NCBI GenBank assembly: GCA_025456065.1 | Contig: JALOLH010000002.1 | Span: 40,734 to 104,733 of the forward strand | Direction of reading: 5' to 3' | DNA length: 64,000 nt | DNA from: Candidatus Nanopelagicales bacterium | Lineage (GTDB): Bacteria; Actinomycetota; Actinomycetes; S36-B12; CAIYMF01 | Shown: piece after piece, positions 34,668-42,755 of the stretch | Layout: every line of letters starts with the position of its first letter | Numbering within the stretch: the stretch's first letter is position 1 | Translations under genes and position numbers: made by a program | The notes under the pieces: model-generated | What the model was told of the DNA's origin: nothing | Database searches by the model: none | What the model saw: the letters and a program-made list of their open reading frames with translations, nothing else

Positions 34668-35314
34668 CGCGTGAACACCACCCGGCGCTCCACCCAGCCG
34701 GCCACCGCCCCGGCGGGGATCGTGATGAGCAGGTAGAACAGGGCGACCCCGAGCAGCACCGCCACCACGTCAGCCGGGTAGTCGCGGGCCAGTCCGCGGC
34801 CCGTCGCGGTGAGCTCGACCACCGCGAAGCCCGCGGCCACCGACGTGTTCTTCGTGAGGGCGATGAGGACGTTGATCAGCGGTGGGACCACGCTGCGCAG
34901 CGCCTGCGGCAGCACGACCAGCCACAGGGTGCTCACGGTGCCCAGGCCGATCGCCCGCGCCGCCTCGGCCTGCCCCACGCCGACCGCGTTGATGCCCGAG
35001 CGGACCGCCTCGCACACGAACGCCGACGTGTAGACCGTCAGCGCGATGACGGCGGGCAGGGTGCCCAGCGGCAGGACGATGCCCATGCCCGGCAGGATGA
35101 ACACGAAGAACACGAAGACCAGCGTGAGCGGGGTGTTGCGCCCGGCCTCCACCAGCGCCGCCGCGATCGTGCGCAGGGACCGCAACGGGGAGACCCGGAA
35201 GGCGGCCAGCACCGTGCCCAGCACGAGGGACAGCGCGCCCGAGACGACGGTGAGGTACAGGGTCACGCGGAACCCGGTGAGGTACGCCGGGATCGACTCC
35301 AGGACGGCATCCAT
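34664..35314 (-). CDS. gluC: Glutamate-type ABC transporter permease GluC
   Basis: A 216-residue permease with about five transmembrane helices. The EAA coupling loop reads GVGQAEAARAIGLGTVSTLW followed by LVVLPQALRSVVPPLINVL. FRVTLYLTVVSGALSLVLGT at the N-terminus and EAGRNTPLTLVFVFFVFILP are typical of the HAAT family. It lies between gluB and gluD. A strong stem-loop precedes it on the mRNA, a common device for lowering permease expression relative to the binding protein. Confidence 0.82.
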   Translation of the reverse strand: MDAVLESIPAYLTGFRVTLYLTVVSGALSLVLGTVLAAFRVSPLRSLRTIAAALVEAGRNTPLTLVFVFFVFILPGMGIVLPLGTLPAVIALTVYTSAFVCEAVRSGINAVGVGQAEAARAIGLGTVSTLWLVVLPQALRSVVPPLINVLIALTKNTSVAAGFAVVELTATGRGLARDYPADVVAVLLGVALFYLLITIPAGAVAGWVERRVVFTR

Positions 35315-35340
35315 GCCCGTACCCCCCTCGTCGCTGTGCC

Positions 35341-35380
35341 GGCCCGGCCCGGGCCCACCGCCGTGGACCCGGGCCGAGCC
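35341..35380 (-). terminator. Intercistronic stem-loop between gluB and gluC
   Basis: The arms GGCCCGGGCCCA (35346-35357) and TGGACCCGGGCC (35364-35375) pair around a 6-base loop. Outer pairs extend the stem to about 17 bp with two mismatches. It sits directly after the gluB stop on the minus strand and has no T-run. It is better read as an mRNA stabiliser or partial attenuator than as a full terminator. Confidence 0.55.
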
Positions 35381-35387
35381 GGACCGA

Positions 35388-36278
35388 TCAGTACCGGTCG
35401 ATCGTCGGTGGCTCCGGGGTGTCGAGCACCTCGCCGGCGGTCGACTCCCAGGCCGCGGTCCAGCGCCCGTCGGTGAAGGAGGCCTCCAGCACGTCGTTGA
35501 TGAAGGTCCGGAACTCGTCGTCGCCCTTGCGCAGGCCGACGCCGTACGGCTCCTCGGTGAACGGCTCGCCGGCGATGCGGAAGTCGTTGGGGGACTCGGC
35601 GACGTAGCCGCCGAGGATGACGTTGTCGGTGGTGACCGCGTCGACCTGCCCGTTGCGCAGCGGGTCCAGGCAGTCGGTGTAGGCGGCGAAGGTCACCAGC
35701 TCGGTGTCCGGGAAGTTCTCCTGGATGTTGCCCGCCGGGGTGGACCCGTCGACCGAGCAGACGGTCTTGCCGGCGATGTCGTCGGGGCCGTTGATGGAGT
35801 CGTCGTCGGCACGGACCATCAGCGACTGCCCAGCCTCGTAGTACGGTCCGGCGAAGTCGACGACCTCCTTGCGGGCGTCGTTGATGGTGTAGGTCGCCAC
35901 CACGATGTCGACCCGGCCGTCCTGGATGAACGGCTCGCGGTTGGCCGAGACGGTCTCGACCCAGGTGATGCCGTCCTCGGGGATCCCCAGCTCATCGGCG
36001 ATGATCTTCGCGATCTCGACGTCGAAGCCCACGGGGGTGCCGTCCGGGCCCTGCAGGCCGAACAGGGGTTGGTCGAACTTGGTCCCGACGGTGATCGCGC
36101 CCGCGTCGGCCAGGCGCGCCATGGTGGTGCCCTCGGCGAAGCCCGGCGCGCCGCCGGTCGCCCCCCCACCGGGCTCGCCGGTCAGGTCGCCGCCCGCATC
36201 ACCGTCCGACCCGCATGCCGACAGCGCGAGGATGCCAGCGGCCGCGAGGGCCGCCCATCGGGTGTTCCGTGTGCCCAT
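35388..36278 (-). CDS. gluB: Glutamate-type ABC transporter substrate-binding lipoprotein GluB
   Basis: A 296-residue solute-binding lipoprotein. The signal ends in the lipobox ILALSACGSD (Cys22), followed by a Gly-rich spacer. The binding domain begins around residue 55: ITVGTKFDQPLFGLQGPDGT, VGFDVEIAKIIADELGI, REPFIQDGRVDIVVATYTIN. It closes with DNVILGGYVAESPNDFRI and EPYGVGLRKGDDEFRTFIND. It would capture glutamate or a related amino acid at the cell surface. The ATG at 36278 has an AAGGAGG site. It is transcribed with gluA upstream and gluCD downstream. Confidence 0.87.
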   Translation of the reverse strand: MGTRNTRWAALAAAGILALSACGSDGDAGGDLTGEPGGGATGGAPGFAEGTTMARLADAGAITVGTKFDQPLFGLQGPDGTPVGFDVEIAKIIADELGIPEDGITWVETVSANREPFIQDGRVDIVVATYTINDARKEVVDFAGPYYEAGQSLMVRADDDSINGPDDIAGKTVCSVDGSTPAGNIQENFPDTELVTFAAYTDCLDPLRNGQVDAVTTDNVILGGYVAESPNDFRIAGEPFTEEPYGVGLRKGDDEFRTFINDVLEASFTDGRWTAAWESTAGEVLDTPEPPTIDRY

Positions 36279-36349
36279 CGTGGTCCTCCTTGAGGGGATG
36301 CGGTGTGGTGGCCGCCTGGTGGTGGTGTCGTGCGAGGCGTCGTGGGCGG

Positions 36350-37117
<768 letters not shown>

Positions 37118-37258
37118 CTCGCTGCTCGGGCTGGGGCAGCAGGTGGGGACGGCGGACGACGGCGCACGGCGATGGGGGCCCTTCCTGTCGGCTGACGGCG
37201 TCTACCCGCCGTGACGCGAGCCATGCCAGGCAGTGCGTCGTCGCGGGCGAGTGCCCCT

Positions 37259-37277
37259 ACCCCCAGTCGCTGGGGGT
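37259..37277. promoter_or_regulatory. Perfect inverted repeat in the gluA-msiK divergent intergenic region
   Basis: ACCCCCAG-TCG-CTGGGGGT is a perfect 8-bp inverted repeat in the 330-bp gap (37118-37447) between divergent gluA and the MsiK-like gene. It could be an operator for either gene. A TACCGT -10 candidate for the MsiK-like gene lies at 37424-37429, just before its GGGAGGG ribosome site. I see no other assignable element in the gap. Confidence 0.4.
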
Positions 37278-37447
37278 CCCCACACGGCCGCTTCGTTCCC
37301 GCGGCGCGTGCTGCAGCCCGCCGCTAGCGTGCTGGTGAGCGCGCCGGCGAGGCACGCGAACCGGGGCCCTGCACGGGTTGCCGCGCAGGATCCCCACGCC
37401 GGTGCGCTCGACTGTCCCGCAGGTACCGTCCCGGGAGGGCAAGCGCG

Positions 37448-38548
37448 ATGGCCACTGTGAAGTTCGACGAAGCCACCCGGATCTACCCGGGCAACGAGAC
37501 GCCGTCGGTCGACCGGCTGGATCTCGACATCGAGGACGGCGAGTTCCTCGTGGTGGTCGGCCCGTCCGGATGCGGCAAGTCCACCGCCCTGCGCATGCTC
37601 GCGGGACTGGAGCCGTGCAACAGCGGGGGCATCTTCATCGGCGACCGCGAGGTCACCCACGTGGCGCCCAAGGACCGCGACATCGCCATGGTGTTCCAGA
37701 ACTACGCCCTGTACCCGCACATGACGGTCCGGGACAACATGGGCTTCGCCCTGAAGATCTCGCGGGTGGACAAGGCCGAGATCGACAAGCGGGTCGAGGA
37801 GGCGGCGAGGATCCTGGACCTGGAGCCGTACCTGGACCGCAAGCCCAAGGCCATGTCCGGTGGGCAGCGCCAGCGCGTGGCCATGGGCCGCGCGATCGTG
37901 CGCAAGCCGCAGGTGTTCCTCATGGACGAGCCGCTGTCCAACCTGGACGCGAAGCTGCGGGTGCAGACGCGCACGCAGATCGCCAAGCTGCAGCGCGACC
38001 TCGGTGTCACGACCGTCTACGTCACCCACGACCAGACCGAGGCGATGACGATGGGCGACCGCATCGCGGTGCTCAGGGAGGGCCTGCTCATGCAGGTCGG
38101 CACCCCTCGCGACCTCTTCGACCAGCCGGCGAACACCTTCGTGGCCGGCTTCATCGGCTCGCCCGCCATGAACCTCATCACCGCACCCGTGCAGGACGGG
38201 CGGGTGCTGCTGGGGGGCAAGCGCGTGGCGCTGCCCCAGGCGGCGGCTGCCGAGCTGGCGGCCGCCGGGGCGACGGAGGTGGTGGTGGGGGTCCGGCCGG
38301 AGGACCTGGTGGTGGGCCCGCCGTCGGACCAGAGCTTCCCGATCACCGTGTCGATCGTGGAGAGCCTCGGGGCCGATGCCTACGTCTACGCCACGGTCGA
38401 GCTGGCGGACGGGACGTCCAAGGAGGTCGTGGCGCGCACCGACGGGCGGGTCCCGCCCCGCATCGGCGAGCGCCTCGAGGTGCACGCCGCCGACCGGCAC
38501 ATCCACCTGTTCGACGCGACCACCACCCAGCGCCTGCACTACGAGTGA
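37448..38548 (+). CDS. msiK: MsiK/UgpC-type sugar ABC transporter ATPase
   Basis: A 366-residue ATPase of the carbohydrate uptake (CUT1) class. Walker A is VVVGPSGCGKSTALRMLAGL, the Q-loop AMVFQNYALYPHMTVRDNMG, the signature AMSGGQRQRVAMGRAIVRKP, Walker B VFLMDEPLSNLDAKLR, and the switch VTHDQTEAMTMGDRIAVL. The C-terminal ~125 residues form the regulatory OB-type domain (VVVGVRPEDLVV, IHLFDATTTQRL). MsiK proteins serve several sugar importers in actinobacteria. It faces the permease genes at 38558-41926 convergently, 9 bp away, so it may energise that importer as well as others. The symbol is by family resemblance. Confidence 0.85.
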   Translation: MATVKFDEATRIYPGNETPSVDRLDLDIEDGEFLVVVGPSGCGKSTALRMLAGLEPCNSGGIFIGDREVTHVAPKDRDIAMVFQNYALYPHMTVRDNMGFALKISRVDKAEIDKRVEEAARILDLEPYLDRKPKAMSGGQRQRVAMGRAIVRKPQVFLMDEPLSNLDAKLRVQTRTQIAKLQRDLGVTTVYVTHDQTEAMTMGDRIAVLREGLLMQVGTPRDLFDQPANTFVAGFIGSPAMNLITAPVQDGRVLLGGKRVALPQAAAAELAAAGATEVVVGVRPEDLVVGPPSDQSFPITVSIVESLGADAYVYATVELADGTSKEVVARTDGRVPPRIGERLEVHAADRHIHLFDATTTQRLHYE

Positions 38549-38557
38549 GCGCCCGGG

Positions 38558-39412
38558 CTACCCCTTCACCGCGCCGCCGCTGGCGTTCATGATCCGCTTC
38601 TGGAAGACGAAGAACACGATGGCCACGGGGATGGTCATCAGCAGGGACGCGGCGAGCTGGATCGGGTACTGGTTGCCCGCGCCCAGCCCACCGGCGGCCA
38701 GGGAGGCCACGCCCTTGGTGAGCACGGTCAGGTCGGGATCCTGGGTCGAGACGATGAAGTGGTTCAGCTCGTTCCACGAGCCCTGGAACGACAGGATGAC
38801 GATGGTCATGATCGCCGGTCGTGCCATGGGCAGCACCACCGACCAGAACGTCCGGAACGTGCCGGCGCCGTCGATGCGGGCGGCCTCCTCGACGGCGACC
38901 GGGATGGACTCGAAGAAGTTCTTCATGATGAAGATGCCGGCCGCGTCCACGATCAGCGGCACGACCATGCCGGGGTAGGTGTCGTACATCCCCAGCTGGT
39001 TGAGCACCAGGAACTTGGGGATGAGCAGCACCACGCCCGGCACCGCCATCACCGCCACGAGGCCGGCGAACACCAGGCCGCGGCCCCGGAAGTTGAGCCG
39101 GGCCAGGGCGTACCCGGCCAGCGAGTTGAAGAACACCCGCCCGAGCGTGACGAACAGCGTGACGACGAACGAGTTGGCCGCCCAGAGCGGGAAGTTCGAG
39201 TTGTTGAACAGCGTCTGGTAGGCGACGGTGGTCCAGCTGTTCGACCACAGCTGCATGCCCGCGGTCGTCGCCTCGAAGTCCGTCTTGAAGGAGTTCGCCA
39301 CCTGGATCAGGAACGGGAAGATGTAGACGAGCGCCAGGGCGCTCAGGAGCAGGTAGTTCAGGACGACGGTGTTGCCCCGGCCCTGTCCAGGGGCCGGGAT
39401 GTCCCTAGCCAC
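38558..39412 (-). CDS. Sugar ABC transporter permease (MalG-like)
   Basis: A 284-residue CUT1 permease with six transmembrane helices. The EAA coupling loop is AVEEAARIDGAGTFRTFWSV followed by VLPMARPAIMTIVILSFQG. The C-terminal VFFVFQKRIMNASGGAVKG matches the 'fl.fqr.iv.g.taGavKG' tail of MalG-type proteins, where GavKG docks onto the ATPase. The GTG at 39412 overlaps the stop of the upstream permease and gives a short cytosolic N-terminus. It is the last gene of the phosphorylase / importer cluster on this strand. Confidence 0.85.
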   Translation of the reverse strand: MARDIPAPGQGRGNTVVLNYLLLSALALVYIFPFLIQVANSFKTDFEATTAGMQLWSNSWTTVAYQTLFNNSNFPLWAANSFVVTLFVTLGRVFFNSLAGYALARLNFRGRGLVFAGLVAVMAVPGVVLLIPKFLVLNQLGMYDTYPGMVVPLIVDAAGIFIMKNFFESIPVAVEEAARIDGAGTFRTFWSVVLPMARPAIMTIVILSFQGSWNELNHFIVSTQDPDLTVLTKGVASLAAGGLGAGNQYPIQLAASLLMTIPVAIVFFVFQKRIMNASGGAVKG

Positions 39413-40670
39413 GGGAGTCCCCGTCGAGGTCGGACTCCGGCGGGTCGGGCTCCGGCCGCTGCGCCGCGGGCTCGTCGGACTCCGGCCGCTCGGGCCGGGC
39501 GACACGGTCGGCGACCACGGCGTCCGCGGTCACCGGCGTGGTCGCATCTGCGCGGCGGCGGCGGCGGGCCCGGCGCCGGTCTCGGCGCGACATCGTGCTC
39601 GCGTCCCCGGCGCCCAGCAGCCACCGCTGCAGGATCGTCATCGCCACGATGATCGCGAACAGGATGAACGCGATCGCCGCGCCGCGGCCCCAGTTCTGGC
39701 CGATGAACGCGGTCTCGTACGACAGGTACGCCGGTGTCAGGGTGGTCTTGGCCGGGCCCCCCTGGGTCCCGGTGTAGATCTGGTCGAACACCTGCCAGGT
39801 GCCGATCAGGCCCAGCGTGATCACCGTGAAGAGGGTGGGCCGCAGCATCGGCACGGTGATGCGCCAGAACCGCTGCCAGGCGTTGGCCCCGTCCACCATC
39901 GCGGCCTCCTCGGTCTCCTCGCCGATGGCCTGCAGCGCCGCCAGGAACAGCAGCATGAAGGTGCCGGAGGTCGTGAAGATCGCCATGATGATGAACGCGG
40001 TCATCGCCACCGAGGGTCCGGCCAGCCACTCCCACGGGGTGACGCCGAGGAACCCGCGCTCGGCCAGCGCGGGCGGCGGCGGACCACCCCCGGCGATGAT
40101 GTGGAAGACCCCGCGCGGGTCGTTGAACCAGTTCGGGCCGTTGACGCCCAGCCAGCCGAGCGCGGCGTTCACCGCGCCGGTCGCCGAGAACAGGTAGAGC
40201 CAGAGCACGGTGATGGCCACGGAGCTGGTCACCGAGGGGAAGTAGAAGGCGGTCCGGTAGAAGCCCTTGGCCCGGAGCAGCTTCCGGTTCACCAGCACGG
40301 CCAGCGTCAGCGACAGTGCGGTCTGCAGCGGCACCACGAAGAGCACGTAGTAGAGGTTGTTGCGCATCGCCAGCCCGAAGTCCCGCCCGGCCAGGCCCTC
40401 CCCGCTGACGAGGGTCTGGTAGTTCTCGAGGCCGACGAAGTCCACGGTGGCGGAGAACGGGCTGCCGCGCCCGCTCCAGTCCGAGAAGCTGACCCACAGC
40501 GCCATGATCACGGGCAGGACCAGGAACAGGCCCAGCACGATGAGCGAGGGGCTGACGAACAGCCACCCGGGCACCCCCTGCCTGGTGAGCTCGCCCTCGA
40601 CGTTGCGGCGGGAGGCCCGGCCCCCACCACCGGGGGTGACGGGGGCCTGCGGCTCGGCGGTCGTGGCCAC
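39405..40670 (-). CDS. Sugar ABC transporter permease (MalF-like)
   Basis: A 421-residue CUT1 permease. After a ~35-residue cytosolic start come about six helices (VPGWLFVSPSLIVLGLFLVL, YRTAFYFPSVTSSVAITVLW and others). The EAA loop is EEAAMVDGANAWQRFWRITV then PMLRPTLFTVITLGLIGTWQ. A proline/glycine-rich external insert (IIAGGGPPPPALAERG) lies near the middle. The last ~70 residues are an unusual tail: a block of Arg (DRRRARRRRRADA) and then acidic PESD/PEPD repeats, predicted to be disordered and cytosolic. The GTG at 40670 lies 2 bp after the binding-protein stop. Confidence 0.83.
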   Translation of the reverse strand: MATTAEPQAPVTPGGGGRASRRNVEGELTRQGVPGWLFVSPSLIVLGLFLVLPVIMALWVSFSDWSGRGSPFSATVDFVGLENYQTLVSGEGLAGRDFGLAMRNNLYYVLFVVPLQTALSLTLAVLVNRKLLRAKGFYRTAFYFPSVTSSVAITVLWLYLFSATGAVNAALGWLGVNGPNWFNDPRGVFHIIAGGGPPPPALAERGFLGVTPWEWLAGPSVAMTAFIIMAIFTTSGTFMLLFLAALQAIGEETEEAAMVDGANAWQRFWRITVPMLRPTLFTVITLGLIGTWQVFDQIYTGTQGGPAKTTLTPAYLSYETAFIGQNWGRGAAIAFILFAIIVAMTILQRWLLGAGDASTMSRRDRRRARRRRRADATTPVTADAVVADRVARPERPESDEPAAQRPEPDPPESDLDGDSRG

Positions 40671-40672
40671 GG

Positions 40673-41926
40673 CTAGCCCACGATGGCTTCCAGGTTGGCC
40701 TGCACCGAGTCGAGGATCTCCTGCGGCTCCCTGTTCCGGAGCTGCTCGAGCTGCGAGTTGAGGTCGCGCAGGACCTCCGATGCGCCCTGCATGGCCGGCA
40801 GGTTCTGGGCGAACTCGGCGCTGTCCAGGAAGGGGGCCATCTCGGGGAACTCGCTCTTGTACCCGTCGGCAGCGGACTGCACCGAGGGCATGACGCCGAA
40901 GTCCCGCGCGAACTGCAGCTGCTGCTCCGTGGTCGTCAGGTACTTGACCAGCTCCAGCGCACCGCCGCGGTTGTCGGCGTCGGCGGAGATGCCCCAGCAG
41001 TTGGTGAACTGCAGCGTGCCCTGCTGGGTGCCGGCCGGCAGCTGCACGATGGTGTACTCCAGGTCCGGGTAGTCGTTGGCCAGGGCACCGGTGATCCAGT
41101 TGCCCTCGATGACCATCGCGGCCTGCTCCTTGCCGAAGGCCTCGCCACCCCAGCCGGAGCCCAGCGCCTGGGCACTCGCGGCGATGTCGTCCGCGACCAT
41201 CTGCCTGACGAAGGCCAGGGCCTCGACGTTCTCCGGGCTGTTGGCGGTCGCCGTGGTGCCGTCCTCGCTGACCAGCCCTCCGCCGTTCTGGGCCATGAAC
41301 GCGCCCAGCCGGGCGATCTCCGCGCTGAACCCGAGGCCGACCCGGTCGCCCTCGCTCAGCTGCTCGGCCACCGACCGCAGCTCCTCCCATGTGGTCGGGA
41401 TGTCGGCATCGGTGAGCCCGGCCTCCTCCCACATCTCGGTGTTGATCACCAGCGCGAGGGTGGAGAAGTCCTTCGGCGCGCAGTAGAACTGGTCGTCCAC
41501 GGTGAACGCCTCCACCAGTGCTGGGTAGAAGTCGTCGACGTTGTCCAGCTGGTCCCCGTACGGCGCGAGCGAGCCGTTGCCGGCCCAGCCCGCGAGGTAC
41601 TCGGTCGACACGTAGACGACGTCGGCGGGATTGCCGGACGCGAACCCCTGCGTGGCCTGCTGCGGCAGGTCCGAGGCCGGCAGGACGGAGGCCGGGATCC
41701 CGCTCTCCTGGGACCAGGCCGCCACCGCCTGCTGCACCGCGTTGGTCTCGGCCTCGCCGGAGGAGCCGATCAGCACGCTGACCTCGTTGCTGTTCGGCGC
41801 GTCGAAGGACGCGCCGGCCTCGCCGCCGTCGCCGTCCTCGAAGGAGCCACCGCCGCAGGCGGACAGGCCGAGCATGGCTGCAGCGGCGACCAGGGCGATG
41901 CCGGTGCGCTGGGAGGTCCGGTTCAT
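40673..41926 (-). CDS. Sugar ABC transporter substrate-binding lipoprotein
   Basis: A 417-residue extracytoplasmic binding protein of the CUT1 class. The signal peptide ends in the lipobox AMLGLSACGGG and is followed by a Gly/Asp-rich spacer. The binding domain shows EVSVLIGSSGEAETNAVQQA, ADVVYVSTEYLAGWAGNGSL, LALVINTEMWEEAGL followed by PTTWEELRSVAEQLSEGDRV, and MVIEGNWITGALANDYPDLE. It delivers an oligosaccharide to the MalFG-like permeases. By context with GH65 phosphorylase and beta-phosphoglucomutase the ligand is probably a glucose disaccharide such as maltose, kojibiose, nigerose or trehalose. A 160-bp gap upstream (41927-42086) must hold any separate promoter; I see no clear one. Confidence 0.85.
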   Translation of the reverse strand: MNRTSQRTGIALVAAAAMLGLSACGGGSFEDGDGGEAGASFDAPNSNEVSVLIGSSGEAETNAVQQAVAAWSQESGIPASVLPASDLPQQATQGFASGNPADVVYVSTEYLAGWAGNGSLAPYGDQLDNVDDFYPALVEAFTVDDQFYCAPKDFSTLALVINTEMWEEAGLTDADIPTTWEELRSVAEQLSEGDRVGLGFSAEIARLGAFMAQNGGGLVSEDGTTATANSPENVEALAFVRQMVADDIAASAQALGSGWGGEAFGKEQAAMVIEGNWITGALANDYPDLEYTIVQLPAGTQQGTLQFTNCWGISADADNRGGALELVKYLTTTEQQLQFARDFGVMPSVQSAADGYKSEFPEMAPFLDSAEFAQNLPAMQGASEVLRDLNSQLEQLRNREPQEILDSVQANLEAIVG

Positions 41927-42086
41927 GTGTTCCCCTCGAGGCTCGATCGGACCCAGCAGCGGCGGCGGCACGGAAGCGTCCGGCCGGGCCGCGAGGACCC
42001 GGGACTGGCGGCGTCGAGTCGCCACTGCCCGGGCGGCGTGCGCCGATACCTGCACTCGGCGCCGCAGCCTCGGGCGAGCGCTGGCA

Positions 42087-42755
42087 TCACCTGCGGACGG
42101 CGGCGAGGTCGGCCAGGACGCGTTCCAGGGTGACGTCGGCCAGGTCCGCGTAGACGACGTCCGCGTCGCCGACCCGATCGGCCGGGCCGAGGCCGACCGT
42201 GGCGAACCCACCGGCCAGGGCCGCCTCCACCCCCGAGGTGGCGTCCTCGAAGACCACGGCCTGGGTCGGGGACACCCCGAGCTGGCGAGCGACGGTCAGG
42301 AACAGGTCCGGCGCGGGCTTGTGGACGGTGACGGTGGTGCCGTCCGCGACGTAGTCGAACAGCTCGGCGATCCCGAGTCGCTCCAGGACCGTCGTGGCGT
42401 TCTTCGAGGCCGACCCGACCGCGGTGCGCAGGCCCGCACCGCGCGCCTGCCTGATGAGCTCGAGCACCCCGGCGAGGACCGCGTCCTGGTCGATCCCGGC
42501 GAGGAGCTCGACGTAGTACCGGTTCTTCCGGTCCATCATCTCCTCGACCTGCTCGTCGGTGGCGGGACGGCCGTCGAGGATGGCCATGAGGGCGTCGCGC
42601 CGGGCCACGCCGCGCAGGGCATCCCCCGCCTCGCGGTCGAACGGGATGCCCTCCTCGTCGGCCAGGCGCTGCCACCCCAGGTAGTGGTACTCGGCGGTGT
42701 CGGTGATGACCCCGTCAAGGTCGAAGATGAACGCGCGGATCTCGTCCCCGGTCAT
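42087..42755 (-). CDS. Beta-phosphoglucomutase (HAD superfamily)
   Basis: A 222-residue HAD enzyme that would convert beta-glucose 1-phosphate to glucose 6-phosphate. Motif I is AFIFDLDGVITDTAEYHYLG, with the two catalytic aspartates and the 'DlDGVitDta..H...W' wording typical of beta-PGM. GLRTAVGSASKNATTVLERL is the motif II region, VHKPAPDLFL carries the lysine, and VVFEDATSGVEAAL is motif IV. The product of the neighbouring GH65 phosphorylase is its natural substrate. The start (ATGA) overlaps the phosphorylase stop, so the two enzymes are translationally coupled. Confidence 0.9.
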   Translation of the reverse strand: MTGDEIRAFIFDLDGVITDTAEYHYLGWQRLADEEGIPFDREAGDALRGVARRDALMAILDGRPATDEQVEEMMDRKNRYYVELLAGIDQDAVLAGVLELIRQARGAGLRTAVGSASKNATTVLERLGIAELFDYVADGTTVTVHKPAPDLFLTVARQLGVSPTQAVVFEDATSGVEAALAGGFATVGLGPADRVGDADVVYADLADVTLERVLADLAAVRR

